Part shown: one piece after another, positions 11,797 to 22,264 of the stretch | Numbering within the stretch: the first letter of the stretch is position 1 | How the letters are laid out: each line of letters opens with the position of its first letter | Assembly: GCF_900217905.1 (NCBI RefSeq) | Contig: NZ_OBMO01000021.1 | Coordinates: forward strand, 1 to 64,000 | From: Alloalcanivorax xenomutans | GTDB taxonomy: Bacteria > Pseudomonadota > Gammaproteobacteria > Pseudomonadales > Alcanivoracaceae | Reading direction: 5' to 3' | Length of the DNA stretch: 64,000 bases | Notes under the pieces: model-generated | Told to the model about the DNA's origin: nothing | Database searches by the model: none | What the model saw: the letters and a program-made list of their open reading frames with translations, nothing else | Translations under genes and position numbers: made by a program

Positions 11797-12657
11797 ATGG
11801 CTAGCGGTAAAGAGATCAAAGGCAAGATCTCTAGCGTCCAGAGCACAAAGAAGATCACCCGTGCAATGGAGATGGTGGCGGCCAGCAAAATGCGCAAGGC
11901 GCAGGACCGCATGGCTGCCAGCAAGCCCTACGCCACCCGCATTCGTCAGGTGGTGGCGCATCTTGCCAACGCTGATCTGGAATACCGGCACACCTACCTG
12001 CAAGAGCGGGAAGTGAAAAGCGTGGGCTATATCGTGGTGACCTCCGACCGGGGTCTGTGCGGTGGCCTGAACGTGAACCTGCTCAAGAAAGTGGTGCAAG
12101 GCGCCCGCGAATGGCAGGAACAGGGTGCCAAGGTAAGCTATTGCCTGGTGGGTTCCAAGGGAATCAGCTTCTTCAAGAGCATGGGCGGTGATGTGCAAGC
12201 CACCGTCAACGGTCTTGGCGATACCCCGCATCTGGAAGACCTGGTGGGTTCCATCAAGGTCATGCTGGAAGCCTATGAGTCTGGTGAGATCGATCGTCTG
12301 TACATCATGTACAACGAATTCGTGAACACCATGACGCAACAGGCCAAGCAGATCCAGTTGCTGCCGCTGGAGCCGGGCGACGATGAAGAGCTCAAGCGCC
12401 ATTGGGACTACATCTATGAGCCGGCGCCCAAGGAGCTGCTTGATGAACTGCTGGTGCGGTTCATCGAGTCCCAGGTATACCAGGGTGTGGTAGAGAACAA
12501 TGCCTGCGAACAGGCGGCGCGGATGGTAGCGATGAAGGCGGCCAGTGATAACGCCGGTGACATCATTCGTGATCTGCAACTGGTGTACAACAAAGCGCGC
12601 CAGGCAGCCATTACGCAGGAAATTTCCGAAATCGTTGGTGGTGCCGCCGCGGTATAA
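11797..12657 (+). CDS. atpG: F1Fo ATP synthase subunit gamma
   Basis: 286 residues. It forms the central rotating shaft that couples c-ring rotation to the catalytic sites. The N-terminal helix begins [30 protein letters not shown] and the C-terminal helix holds the conserved [15 protein letters not shown], both typical of gamma. AAAAAGGA precedes the start. Confidence 0.98.
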   Translation: MASGKEIKGKISSVQSTKKITRAMEMVAASKMRKAQDRMAASKPYATRIRQVVAHLANADLEYRHTYLQEREVKSVGYIVVTSDRGLCGGLNVNLLKKVVQGAREWQEQGAKVSYCLVGSKGISFFKSMGGDVQATVNGLGDTPHLEDLVGSIKVMLEAYESGEIDRLYIMYNEFVNTMTQQAKQIQLLPLEPGDDEELKRHWDYIYEPAPKELLDELLVRFIESQVYQGVVENNACEQAARMVAMKAASDNAGDIIRDLQLVYNKARQAAITQEISEIVGGAAAV

Positions 12658-12704
12658 CGGCTTGGCGACAATACCGGTAAACGCGGCGAAAAACGCAAGT
12701 TTAA

Positions 12705-14102
<1,398 letters not shown>

Positions 14103-14123
14103 CCTGCACGGGGAGGAACCGAA

Positions 14124-14549
14124 ATGGCGATGACCGTGCATTGCGATATTGTGAGTGCCGAAAAGCAACTCTTCTCCGGTCTGGTGGAGATGGTGGTGGC
14201 GGCTGGTGTCGAAGGTGATCTGGGTGTTCTGCCCGGCCACGCTCCGTTGCTGACCCGCCTCAAGCCAGGCCCGGTGCGAGTGAAGCTGCAGAACGGTGAG
14301 GAAGAAGTGTTCTACGTATCCGGTGGCTTCCTGGAAGTCCAGCCGAAATTGGTGACGGTGTTGGCCGACACCGCCGAGCGCGCCCAGGATATGGACGGTG
14401 CCCAGGCGGAGCAAGCCAGACAGCGTGCCAAGGAAGCGCTGGAAGGGAAGAACTCGGAAATGGATTACACCCGTGCCGCCGCTGTTCTGGCGGAGGCCTC
14501 CGCCCGCCTGCGGACCATTGAGCAGATCAAGAAAATGGCGAAGCGCTAA
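14124..14549 (+). CDS. atpC: F1Fo ATP synthase subunit epsilon
   Basis: 141 residues (E. coli 139). It binds gamma and the c-ring and inhibits ATP hydrolysis through its C-terminal helices. The N-terminal beta-sandwich ([33 protein letters not shown]) and the two-helix C-terminal part are both present. It is the last gene of the atp operon, followed by a strong terminator. Confidence 0.98.
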   Translation: MAMTVHCDIVSAEKQLFSGLVEMVVAAGVEGDLGVLPGHAPLLTRLKPGPVRVKLQNGEEEVFYVSGGFLEVQPKLVTVLADTAERAQDMDGAQAEQARQRAKEALEGKNSEMDYTRAAAVLAEASARLRTIEQIKKMAKR

Positions 14550-14581
14550 CACTTGCGGTGGCACCATTTTCAAAGAGATGT

Positions 14582-14613
14582 AAAAAAGGGTGGCCATGTG
14601 CCGCCCTTTTTTT
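14582..14613 (+). terminator. Rho-independent terminator of the atp operon
   Basis: AAAAAAGGGTGGC pairs with GCCGCCCTTTTTTT around CATGT, with one G-T mismatch inside the stem, and the right arm runs into a T-tract. It is a strong intrinsic terminator. The A-run on the left could allow it to work in both directions. Confidence 0.85.
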
Positions 14614-14677
14614 ATTTGCAATGGTCGAGGGATAGGATAAACACCCTTTAGACCCCGTTATGGAGCCCGGAACAGAC

Positions 14678-16045
14678 ATGAACCTAGCGGTAGTGATCCT
14701 TGCCGCGGGTAAAGGAACCCGCATGAAGTCCGCCCTCCCCAAAGTGCTTCACGGCATCGCCGGGCGGCCGATGGTGCAGCATGTTGTCGACGCGGCGGCG
14801 GCGCTCGACCCGTTGAATACCGTGGTGGTGTATGGCCACGGTGGCGAGAAGGTGCGCGAAGCGGTGCAGGGGACCAACCTGCGCTGGGCGGAACAAGCCG
14901 AACAGCTCGGCACCGGCCACGCGGTGGCCCAGGCGCTGCCTTATCTGGAAGAGGACGTGGTACTGGTCCTCTACGGTGATGTTCCGCTGATCCGGCCGGA
15001 AACCCTGCGGGAGTTCGTTGCCCGGGTAAACGAACGGACCCTGGCGTTGATGACCCTGACCATGGACGACCCTTCCGGTTACGGGCGTATCGTTCGTGGA
15101 GAGGACGGTAAGGTACAGCGCATTGTTGAGCAGAAAGACGCCAGCGAAGACGAAAAACGCATCCCGGAGATCAACACCGGTATCCTCGCCTGTACCCGCG
15201 GGTTTCTGTCGGAAAGTCTGCCGGCACTGTCCAACAACAACGCTCAGGGCGAGTATTACCTGACCGATCTGATCGCCATGGCGGTGGAAAAAGGAATGAC
15301 GGTGGAAACCGCCCAGCCCGCTTTTCCGTGGGAAGTGGACGGCGTCAATGACCGCGTGCAACTGGCACGGCTGGAACGGGTTTATCAACTGAACCAGGCC
15401 GAAGCGCTGATGCGCGCCGGTGTCACGCTGATGGATCCGGCCCGTCTTGATGTGCGTGGCGATGTCCAGGTGGCCGGTGACGTGATGATGGATGTCAACG
15501 TGGTCCTGGAAGGCAAGGTCACCATCGAGTCCGGCGTGCGCATCGGCCCCAATTGCTTGATTCGGGATGCCCATCTCGGCGCTCACACCGTGGTTGAAGC
15601 CAACTCTGTCATTGATGGTGCCCGCGTAGGCGAGCATTGTCAGGTGGGGCCGTTTGCCCGCCTGCGACCGGGCACGGAACTGGCGGCCAAGGCAAAGGTC
15701 GGCAATTTCGTGGAGACCAAGAAAGCAACCATCGGCGAGGGGTCGAAGGTAAATCACCTGACCTACATCGGCGACAGCCGGATCGGCAAGGGCGTGAATG
15801 TGGGCGCGGGCACCATCACCTGTAATTATGACGGCGTTAACAAATACCAGACGATCATGAAGGACGGCGCTTTCATCGGTTCCAATTCTTCACTGGTCGC
15901 GCCGGTCACCATTGGCGAGAATGCAACCATCGGCGCGGGCAGCACCATTACCCGGGATGTGGAAGACAACGCTCTGGCAGTGGCGCGTGGTAAACAGCGC
16001 AACATTATGGATTGGCAGCGTCCTGTAAAAAAACAGGATCAGTGA
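14678..16045 (+). CDS. glmU: Bifunctional glucosamine-1-phosphate acetyltransferase / N-acetylglucosamine-1-phosphate uridyltransferase
   Basis: 455 residues (E. coli 456). It makes UDP-GlcNAc, the precursor of peptidoglycan and LPS, in two steps. The N-terminal uridyltransferase has [18 protein letters not shown] (residues 8-25); the C-terminal left-handed beta-helix has hexapeptide repeats and the acetyltransferase residues in [11 protein letters not shown] use ATG 14678 ([13 protein letters not shown]) instead of the in-frame ATG 14660, which lacks a ribosome site and would add six residues. The last codons contain a small TCCTGT/ACAGGA hairpin. glmS follows after 19 bases. Confidence 0.98.
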   Translation: MNLAVVILAAGKGTRMKSALPKVLHGIAGRPMVQHVVDAAAALDPLNTVVVYGHGGEKVREAVQGTNLRWAEQAEQLGTGHAVAQALPYLEEDVVLVLYGDVPLIRPETLREFVARVNERTLALMTLTMDDPSGYGRIVRGEDGKVQRIVEQKDASEDEKRIPEINTGILACTRGFLSESLPALSNNNAQGEYYLTDLIAMAVEKGMTVETAQPAFPWEVDGVNDRVQLARLERVYQLNQAEALMRAGVTLMDPARLDVRGDVQVAGDVMMDVNVVLEGKVTIESGVRIGPNCLIRDAHLGAHTVVEANSVIDGARVGEHCQVGPFARLRPGTELAAKAKVGNFVETKKATIGEGSKVNHLTYIGDSRIGKGVNVGAGTITCNYDGVNKYQTIMKDGAFIGSNSSLVAPVTIGENATIGAGSTITRDVEDNALAVARGKQRNIMDWQRPVKKQDQ

Positions 16046-16064
16046 AGCAAGGAGTAAGACCGTT

Positions 16065-17894
16065 ATGTGCGGAATCGTCGGAGCTGTGGCTCAGCGCAAC
16101 GTCAGCAATATTTTGATCACTGGCCTGAAACGCTTGGAATACCGGGGTTATGACAGTGCCGGTGTGGCTTTGATCAATGATCAGGGTTTGCAGCGCGTGC
16201 GTCGCCAGGGAAAAGTGGCCGGATTGGAGCAGGCGGTTCGTGAAACCGATGCCTCCGGCTTCACCGGTATCGCACACACCCGTTGGGCTACTCATGGCCG
16301 CCCTTCCGAGAAAAACGCCCACCCGCACCTGTCCGGTGAGGAACTGGCTCTGGTGCATAACGGCATCATCGAGAACTTCCAGGAATTGCGCGAGGAACTG
16401 GAAAGCGAAGGCTATCAGTTCGCTTCCGACACCGACACCGAGGTGGTGGTCCATTTGGTCCATCGCGCCATGGCGGAAACCGCTGATCTGTTCCGTGCCT
16501 TGCAAAGCGTGGTCAAGCGGCTGCGGGGCGCCTATGCTCTGGGCGTGATCCATGCCCGGGAGCCTCATCGTCTGGTGGCGGTCCGCTCCGGCTCTCCGTT
16601 GGTGGTGGGATTGGGTATCGACGAAAACTACGTGGCATCCGATCAACTGGCGTTGTTGCCGGTGACCAATCGCTTCGTGTTCCTGGGTGAAGGGGACATG
16701 GTGGACGTGACACTCGAAGGCGTGCGCATCTTTGACGCGGATGGCAACGAAGTGAACCGCGAGGTGCATGAGCTGGACGGCGCCCACGAGGATGCGGAAA
16801 AAGGCGAATACCGGCATTACATGCAGAAGGAAATCTTCGAGCAGCCGGCGGCCATCCAACGCACCCTGGAAGATCGCATCGACTCACCACAAAGCGTGAG
16901 CGACGCTTTTGGAGAGCGGGCGACGGCGATTTTCGACCAGGTGCGTACCGTGCAGATCGTTGCCTGCGGCACCAGCTACCATGCTGGTATGGTGGCCCGC
17001 TACTGGCTGGAAGCGCTCGCCGGCATCCCTTGCCAGGTGGAAGTGGCCAGTGAGTTTCGTTATCGCCAGCACGTGGTGCCGGAAGGCACGCTGTTCGTCA
17101 CCATCTCCCAGAGTGGGGAAACCGCCGATACCCTGGCGGCTTTGCGTGACACCGACTCCAGCAACTATGTGGGCCGGCTGGCGATCTGCAATGTGGACGG
17201 CTCTTCTTTGGTACGCGAGTCCGAATTGGTGTTCCTGACCAAGGCCGGCCCGGAAATTGGCGTGGCCTCCACCAAGGCGTTCACGACCCAGCTGACCGCT
17301 TTGTTGATGCTGGTAATGGCGCTCGGCCGGCGCAAAGGCATGGCGGACGAGAAAATCGAAAGTATTCTCAACGAGCTGCGCCAATTGCCGAACCTGATCG
17401 AACAAGCCGCTTCTCTGGACAAGCCCATCGAGCAGCTCTCCCGGGCCTTCGTGGAAAAGCATCACACCCTGTTCCTGGGGCGTGGTGTACAGTTCCCGGT
17501 GGCCATGGAAGGGGCGCTCAAGCTCAAGGAGATTTCCTACATCCATGCCGAAGCGTACCCCGCTGGTGAGCTGAAACATGGCCCCCTGGCCTTGGTGGAC
17601 AAGGACATGCCGGTGGTGGCGGTGGCGCCCAACGACGAACTGCTGGAGAAGTTGAAATCCAACCTGCAGGAAGTGCGTGCCCGCGGCGGTGAGCTGTACC
17701 TGTTCGCCGACAAGAACGCCCATGTGAAGGAAGGCGAGGGGATCCACGTGCTCAATCTGCCAGCGGTGCCGGAAATCATCGCTCCCATCGTCTATACCGT
17801 GCCGTTGCAGCTGCTCAGCTATCATGTGGCGGTACTGCGTGGCACCGATGTGGACCAGCCCCGTAACCTGGCGAAGTCGGTGACGGTGGAGTAA
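16065..17894 (+). CDS. glmS: Glutamine-fructose-6-phosphate aminotransferase (isomerizing)
   Basis: 609 residues, matching E. coli GlmS. It makes glucosamine-6-phosphate from fructose-6-phosphate and glutamine, the first step toward UDP-GlcNAc. C2 of MCGIVGA becomes the N-terminal nucleophile of the glutaminase domain (1-240); two SIS domains (about 290-600) carry CGTSYHA and SQSGETADT, and the C-terminus ends LAKSVTVE. The order glmU-glmS is that of E. coli. A large inverted repeat lies 68 bases downstream and may protect or end the transcript. Confidence 0.98.
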   Translation: MCGIVGAVAQRNVSNILITGLKRLEYRGYDSAGVALINDQGLQRVRRQGKVAGLEQAVRETDASGFTGIAHTRWATHGRPSEKNAHPHLSGEELALVHNGIIENFQELREELESEGYQFASDTDTEVVVHLVHRAMAETADLFRALQSVVKRLRGAYALGVIHAREPHRLVAVRSGSPLVVGLGIDENYVASDQLALLPVTNRFVFLGEGDMVDVTLEGVRIFDADGNEVNREVHELDGAHEDAEKGEYRHYMQKEIFEQPAAIQRTLEDRIDSPQSVSDAFGERATAIFDQVRTVQIVACGTSYHAGMVARYWLEALAGIPCQVEVASEFRYRQHVVPEGTLFVTISQSGETADTLAALRDTDSSNYVGRLAICNVDGSSLVRESELVFLTKAGPEIGVASTKAFTTQLTALLMLVMALGRRKGMADEKIESILNELRQLPNLIEQAASLDKPIEQLSRAFVEKHHTLFLGRGVQFPVAMEGALKLKEISYIHAEAYPAGELKHGPLALVDKDMPVVAVAPNDELLEKLKSNLQEVRARGGELYLFADKNAHVKEGEGIHVLNLPAVPEIIAPIVYTVPLQLLSYHVAVLRGTDVDQPRNLAKSVTVE

Positions 17895-17961
17895 TAACGC
17901 CGGCACCGTACGCGCTCCATCATTGCCGGCCTTGGAAGCGGGATTCGGAGGTAGCTAAAAG

Positions 17962-18038
17962 GCCACTGCAGGAGCTTGTCTGCAAGCGAATCGGACCTCG
18001 TTTCAGGCATTCGCTTGCAGGCAAGCTCCTGCAGTGGC
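17962..18038. repeat. REP-like inverted repeat, 30-bp arms
   Basis: Arm 1 (17962-17991) and arm 2 (18009-18038) are inverted copies matching at 29 of 30 positions around a 17-base loop. Each arm holds CTGCAGGAG, an internal small palindrome (GCTTGCCTGCAAGC in arm 2) and CGAAT. It lies between the convergent ends of glmS and the MarR gene. It belongs to the same repeat family as 91-154. No T-run follows. Confidence 0.85.
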
Positions 18039-18080
18039 TTCATAGCACATCGTGATAGTGACTGCGTATCGAAGGCGCGG

Positions 18081-18611
18081 TTATCCGTCGCCTCCCTTGC
18101 TCAACCGGAATGGCGCGCTGCCGTTTTCGTTATTGGCTTCCACCAGTCTGATCAACTGCAACATGAAGACATCACGCTGATCTTTCGGGATGGCTTCGAT
18201 GGTGCGATCGTGAGCCCGTTGCACGGCGGGCTCCATCTTTTTCAGTAAATAAACCCCTTTGCGGCTCAGCTTGACCAGTTTGAAGCGCCGGTCCTCGTCG
18301 CTCTGCCGGCGTTTAAGCAAACCCCGGGCTTCCAAGCGGGGGATCACCTCGGCCACGCTGGTGCGTTCCAGGCCGATCTCATGAGCCAGGCTGTTCTGGT
18401 CCATCTCTCCGTGGGTGCTTAACGTGGTCATCAGACTGTACTGAACCGGCGTGATGTTGTGCTCCCGGGTTTCATCCAGAAACAGTCCGCAGTGGATCTG
18501 GTGCAAACGACGAATAAGAAAACCCGGACGGCCAAGCAGGGCGGATCGTTCGACCGCATTGGCCAGTTGAGCGGCGGCCGCTTTCCTGGATGTCTTAGAG
18601 GAATTGCCCAT
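18081..18611 (-). CDS. MarR family transcriptional regulator
   Basis: 176 residues. MarR proteins are dimeric winged-helix repressors that release DNA on binding small, often aromatic ligands. The winged helix spans about residues 50-125: TPVQYSLMTTLSTHGEMDQN, SLAHEIGLERTSVAEVIPRL, then the wing RRQSDEDRRFKLVKLSRKG. A 30-residue extension precedes the domain. It is divergent from the Rieske oxygenase operon across 364 bases, the usual position for a local repressor. I infer that it controls the catabolic island. The Shine-Dalgarno site before ATG 18611 is poor. Confidence 0.9.
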   Translation of the reverse strand: MGNSSKTSRKAAAAQLANAVERSALLGRPGFLIRRLHQIHCGLFLDETREHNITPVQYSLMTTLSTHGEMDQNSLAHEIGLERTSVAEVIPRLEARGLLKRRQSDEDRRFKLVKLSRKGVYLLKKMEPAVQRAHDRTIEAIPKDQRDVFMLQLIRLVEANNENGSAPFRLSKGGDG

Positions 18612-18750
18612 AAAAAATGTGGAGAAATATCTGGTGAGAATAAGAAGAAGTAAAGACCAGCGCCCTTCGGCTTGTCAACCTGGGTTGCGACATGACGGGA
18701 GAACGGGCGAGAGAGCGTGATAATCGTCGTCCTTTCATGCTCAACTAAGA

Positions 18751-18762
18751 GGCATACCACAT
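18751..18762 (+). promoter_or_regulatory. Shared operator-like motif GGYATACCACAT, copy 1
   Basis: GGCATACCACAT. Three other copies lie at 26328, 26406 (opposite strand) and 26553, all in the transporter/amidohydrolase intergenic region. The core approaches the palindrome TGGTATACCA, a shape typical of dimeric MarR or GntR repressors. Confidence 0.55.
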
Positions 18763-18915
18763 AAAGATGCCTTGCCCAATGGCACGCTTTACCTTCAAAG
18801 CCGCATTTTCATGGCCGCTATATAAACTCGGAATCCTCTAATATAACCACGAAAATCAGCCACTTAAGTCAATGCGGGAAAGGTCTGTAACGGCCAGGCT
18901 GGGCTTGAAAAAGGG

Positions 18916-18931
18916 TGGCATACAACTTGCT
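18916..18931 (+). promoter_or_regulatory. Sigma54-type (RpoN) promoter before the Rieske oxygenase
   Basis: TGGCAT, five bases, TTGCT. It fits the -24/-12 consensus TGGCAC-N5-TTGCW except at one position, with invariant GG and GC at the right spacing. Transcription would begin near 18942, about 34 bases before the ATG. No sigma54 activator gene is in the window. Confidence 0.5.
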
Positions 18932-18975
18932 TTTCAAAGGTATTACTCCGGCCGCTGTAATCGAGGAAGATACCG

Positions 18976-20016
18976 ATGAACTGCAGAGAACAGCTGAACC
19001 AGCAGGACTTTACCCTGGAGCCCGCGTTGTTGAACGACTGGCACGTGGTGGCTGCTTCCGACGAAGTAACGGAAGGTAATTTGATACCCTCCACCCTGTT
19101 CGAGCGCGATCTGGTGATCTGGCGTGATTCAAGTGGCCAGGCTCATGTGTGGGAAGATCTGTGCATCCACCGGGGAGCGCGGCTCTCCAAAGGGTTTATC
19201 GCCAGTGACCGGGTCGTGTGTCCTTACCATGGCTGGAACTACGATGGCACGGCGCAGTGCCGGCTAATCCCCGCTTCCCCGGGGGAGACACCGATGAAAA
19301 AGGCCAAGGCCATCAGCCATCACGTCAAGGAAGCCTATGGCTTCATCTGGACCAGCCTGGGCGAACCGGAGCACGATATACCGGATTTCCCCGAGTGGAA
19401 CGATGACAGCTACAAGAAGGTGGTGTGCGGCCCCTACCGCTTCAAGTCCGGCTATCGGGCGGTGGAGAATTTCATTGATCCCACCCATTTCCCTTTCGTG
19501 CACGCGGGCGTGAACGGCCTGATGGATGATCCGGATCCGATCGGAGCCTATGACGTCTGGGAGGAGAACGGCGGCCTGGCCTCTTCCGAAGTGCAAGTGA
19601 CCCAGCCTTATGGGGATCCGCGTAATGTGCCGGTAACCGCATTCTATGCCTACAAATGCTTGCGGCCGTTGGTGGCCTACTTTAAAAAACGTGTCCTGAT
19701 TACGGACCCGGACCGCGCCCATGAAGGTAATCCCAATGATCGCTTCTGCACTTATCTGACCGCCCAACAAGTGAGCGAGACGGAAAGCATCGTTCGGATT
19801 TGCTGCGCCATGAACTTCAACCCCATGCCGACGGATGATGAAGTGCGTCAACGTCAGGATCTGGTCTATGCCCAGGACAGTGACATTGTCGATACGCAAC
19901 GCCCAGAACGGATTCCCACTGATCTGCGTCAAGAGCTTCACCACCGTACCGATCTGCTCGGTATGAAGTACCGTTCCTGGCTGCAGAAGATGGGAGTTCA
20001 GTATGGCACGGTCTGA
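18976..20016 (+). CDS. Rieske non-haem iron oxygenase, alpha subunit (VanA/PobA-type)
   Basis: 346 residues. This is the terminal oxygenase of a two-component ring-hydroxylating or O/N-demethylating system. The Rieske 2Fe-2S ligands are C63, H65, C82 and H85 (CIH...CPYH); the mononuclear iron motif E164-N-F-I-D168-P-T-H171-x4-H176 is complete. No beta subunit gene is present, as in VanA-type enzymes that act as alpha-only trimers. AGGAAG precedes the ATG. It overlaps the reductase gene by 14 bases, so the two are one operon. The substrate is unknown: aromatic ethers, carboxylates and quaternary amines are all used by relatives. Confidence 0.9.
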   Translation: MNCREQLNQQDFTLEPALLNDWHVVAASDEVTEGNLIPSTLFERDLVIWRDSSGQAHVWEDLCIHRGARLSKGFIASDRVVCPYHGWNYDGTAQCRLIPASPGETPMKKAKAISHHVKEAYGFIWTSLGEPEHDIPDFPEWNDDSYKKVVCGPYRFKSGYRAVENFIDPTHFPFVHAGVNGLMDDPDPIGAYDVWEENGGLASSEVQVTQPYGDPRNVPVTAFYAYKCLRPLVAYFKKRVLITDPDRAHEGNPNDRFCTYLTAQQVSETESIVRICCAMNFNPMPTDDEVRQRQDLVYAQDSDIVDTQRPERIPTDLRQELHHRTDLLGMKYRSWLQKMGVQYGTV

Positions 20017-20983
20017 TACCGGTGTTTTTCAGGATACCGGGACCTTGCCGGTTCGTTTGGACACCATTCGCTATGGTGCGGAAGAAATTATCTTCTATGA
20101 GTTCGAGGCGATTACACCAGCGGCTTTGCCGCCGGTCTCCGCCGGCGCGCATTTGGACATTGGTTTGCCGGGTGGGGTGCTACGTCAATACTCGCTGATA
20201 ACACCGCTGTGTTCGCCGCGGCGCTATGTTATCGCGGTAAAGCGGGAAGAGAACGGCAGGGGCGGCTCTCGCTGGCTGCACGACAGCGCCCGGGTAGGAC
20301 AGGTATTTGATCTGAGCCCGCCTCGCAACCAGTTCGAGATAACGCCGGGTACCTCACCGGTATTGCTGTTGGCGGGGGGGATCGGTATCACCCCAATCTA
20401 CTCTATGTATGAGCATGTCCGCGCAAGCGGTCGGCCGGTACGGCTGCATTACTGGTGCCGCTCAAAAAAACACGGATTGTTTCTGGAAACGCTGCGCGGT
20501 CGCAGCGATGTTACGGTCCATTACGCCGCTTCTCCGGAGGATAGCGCCGGGCAATTTGCCGCTGTGGTCAGGGGCGTGACCAGGCAGACCGAGATCTATT
20601 GCTGCGGCCCTAAGGGGATGCTCGATCACCTGGAGCGGCTGGGAGAGGAGCTGAATGCGCGGCGCCGCATCCATATGGAGCGCTTTCAGGCCGCCCCACT
20701 AGCGGCGGCTTCGAATGATGCGTTCGAGGTGACTTTGGCGCGCTCCGGCGCGCAGGTGCGGGTGGCTCCCGGGCAAACTATCCTGGACGCCCTGCGAGAT
20801 GCCGGCGCCGACGTCATGTATTCCTGTGAACAGGGGCTTTGCGGGGCCTGCGAGGTGAGGGTATTGGAAGGGCGCCCGGATCATCGTGACACGGTATGTT
20901 CGGCGGAAGAGCATGATCGCCGTGGCACCATGATCATCTGCTGCTCTTCAAGCCAGTCGGCCAGTTTGGTGCTGGATATCTGA
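20003..20983 (+). CDS. Phthalate-dioxygenase-reductase-type electron transfer protein (FMN, NAD, 2Fe-2S)
   Basis: 326 residues. It passes electrons from NAD(P)H to the oxygenase. An N-terminal flavin domain (RQYSL near residue 57), a nucleotide-binding domain (GGIGITPIYSM; YCCGPKGML) and a C-terminal plant-type ferredoxin domain with C275, C280, C283 and C313 give the order typical of phthalate dioxygenase reductase and VanB. It overlaps the end of the oxygenase gene by 14 bases, which fits a dedicated partner made in fixed ratio. Confidence 0.92.
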   Translation: MARSDTGVFQDTGTLPVRLDTIRYGAEEIIFYEFEAITPAALPPVSAGAHLDIGLPGGVLRQYSLITPLCSPRRYVIAVKREENGRGGSRWLHDSARVGQVFDLSPPRNQFEITPGTSPVLLLAGGIGITPIYSMYEHVRASGRPVRLHYWCRSKKHGLFLETLRGRSDVTVHYAASPEDSAGQFAAVVRGVTRQTEIYCCGPKGMLDHLERLGEELNARRRIHMERFQAAPLAAASNDAFEVTLARSGAQVRVAPGQTILDALRDAGADVMYSCEQGLCGACEVRVLEGRPDHRDTVCSAEEHDRRGTMIICCSSSQSASLVLDI

Positions 20984-21014
20984 TTCTTCCGTGGATTCTC
21001 CGTCTGATGGTCTT

Positions 21015-21491
21015 TCAGGTACCTGTCGCGAGCAGCTCCGTCAACGTCGTGGTGTGCCTGAAGTGATGTCGCCAAAGCCGAGCACCGAGCGCGCCGGAGG
21101 GATCCAGTGATGAGCCCAGGGTCAGGTCCGTAATCAGAGTCGGGCGCAGCCCCAGATCAAACAGCGCGAAGCCGGCGGCGAGTACGCAGGTTTCGGTCTG
21201 GATGCCGCACACCAAAACCCTTTCCGGGGCCAGTTGGATAAGATGGTGCAGCACCTCGTTGGTAGGACGGTAGCCATGTTTGACGAAGTGCCGGTCGGCC
21301 GCGATCAGACTTCGTTCCTGTTCCGGCGGCCGCCAACCCAATTGCGCCTGAAAGGGTGTGATCGCTTCGTCATGACACTCCACGGTCGCCACGGTCGGCA
21401 TATGGCCGAGCAAACGGTCAATGTCCCGAAGAAGCCAGGCCGGCGGAGAAAACGAAGGTTGTACGTCGACAATCAAAAGAACCTGTCGCAT
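21015..21491 (-). CDS. Isochorismatase-like cysteine hydrolase
   Basis: 158 residues, short for the family (usually 180-220). The catalytic triad is complete: D9 (LIVDVQ), K71 (FVKHGY) and C102 (GIQTETCV). The family includes nicotinamidase, N-carbamoylsarcosine amidase, ureidoacrylate and biuret hydrolases, all of which cleave amide or ureide C-N bonds. It is the last gene of the minus-strand transporter operon, 68 bases after livF, so its substrate is probably related to the imported compound. That link is inferred. Confidence 0.85.
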   Translation of the reverse strand: MRQVLLIVDVQPSFSPPAWLLRDIDRLLGHMPTVATVECHDEAITPFQAQLGWRPPEQERSLIAADRHFVKHGYRPTNEVLHHLIQLAPERVLVCGIQTETCVLAAGFALFDLGLRPTLITDLTLGSSLDPSGALGARLWRHHFRHTTTLTELLATGT

Positions 21492-21559
21492 ACCGTAGTC
21501 TCCAGGTGAATAACGTGGTTCAGTCTAGCCGCTGGTGGCGCGGGCTGACCATGGGAGCC

Positions 21560-22264
21560 TTATCCGCCCAGATAAGCTTTGCGGATATCCGGATTGTCAC
21601 GCATTTCCCTGGCGGTGCCCTGCAATACCACCCGTCCGGTCTCGAGGAGATAGGACCGATCGCACAATTCCAGCGCGGCATAGGCGTTCTGTTCCACCAT
21701 TAGTACGGTGGTGCCGGCAGCGCGGATTTCGGCGGTCAACTCAAAAACCTGCTCGACGAAGTTGGGCGCCAGGCCCAAGGAGGGTTCGTCGAACATAACC
21801 AGTCGCGGACGGGACATCAGCGCCCGTGCGATGGCCAGCATTTGCTGCTCACCGCCGGAAAGGGTGCCCGCGGGTTGTTCGATACGTTCACGCAACCGTG
21901 GGAAACGGTCCAGCATGGACTCAAGGTCATCACGGATACCGGCATGATCGCCGCGGCAGTAAGCCCCCATCTCCAGATTCTCGCGCACGTTCAATTGAGA
22001 GAATACACGACGCCCTTCCGGGCAATGGGCAATACCGTGCTCGATAATGCTCTGTGGCCTGGCGTTGGTAATCGGCTTTCCTTCAAAGGTGATAGTGCCG
22101 GAGACCACGGGTTCCAGGCCGCTGATGGCCCTGAGCGTGCTGGACTTGCCGGCGCCATTGGAGCCGATGAGGGTGACGAACTCACCTTCATTCACTTCCA
22201 GCGATACTTTGTCCACCGCCACGGTGGCGCCATAGTGAACGGTAATATCATCAAGCTTTAGCAC
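21560..22264 (-). CDS. livF: Branched-chain amino acid-type ABC transporter, ATP-binding protein LivF
   Basis: 234 residues, the usual LivF length. Walker A GSNGAGKSS (near residue 34), ABC signature LSGGEQQ, Walker B LVMFDEPSLGL. With LivG it powers a HAAT-family importer that in different bacteria carries branched-chain amino acids, urea, amides or aromatic acids. The start overlaps the end of livG by 14 bases. Confidence 0.93.
   Translation of the reverse strand: MLKLDDITVHYGATVAVDKVSLEVNEGEFVTLIGSNGAGKSSTLRAISGLEPVVSGTITFEGKPITNARPQSIIEHGIAHCPEGRRVFSQLNVRENLEMGAYCRGDHAGIRDDLESMLDRFPRLRERIEQPAGTLSGGEQQMLAIARALMSRPRLVMFDEPSLGLAPNFVEQVFELTAEIRAAGTTVLMVEQNAYAALELCDRSYLLETGRVVLQGTAREMRDNPDIRKAYLGG

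Larger units (their letters stand above)
18612..18975. other. Divergent regulatory region between the MarR gene and the Rieske operon
   Basis: 364 bases without a gene, more AT-rich than its surroundings. It holds a CAACC/GGTTG inverted repeat (18676-18687) near the MarR start, one GGCATACCACAT motif (18751-18762) and a sigma54-like promoter (18916-18931) facing the Rieske gene. No small open frame with a ribosome site was convincing. Confidence 0.6.

Noticed and set aside
18018-18038. The REP-like repeat as an intrinsic terminator of glmS
   Set aside because: The stem is very long and no T-tract follows on either strand; a repeat-family origin explains it better.
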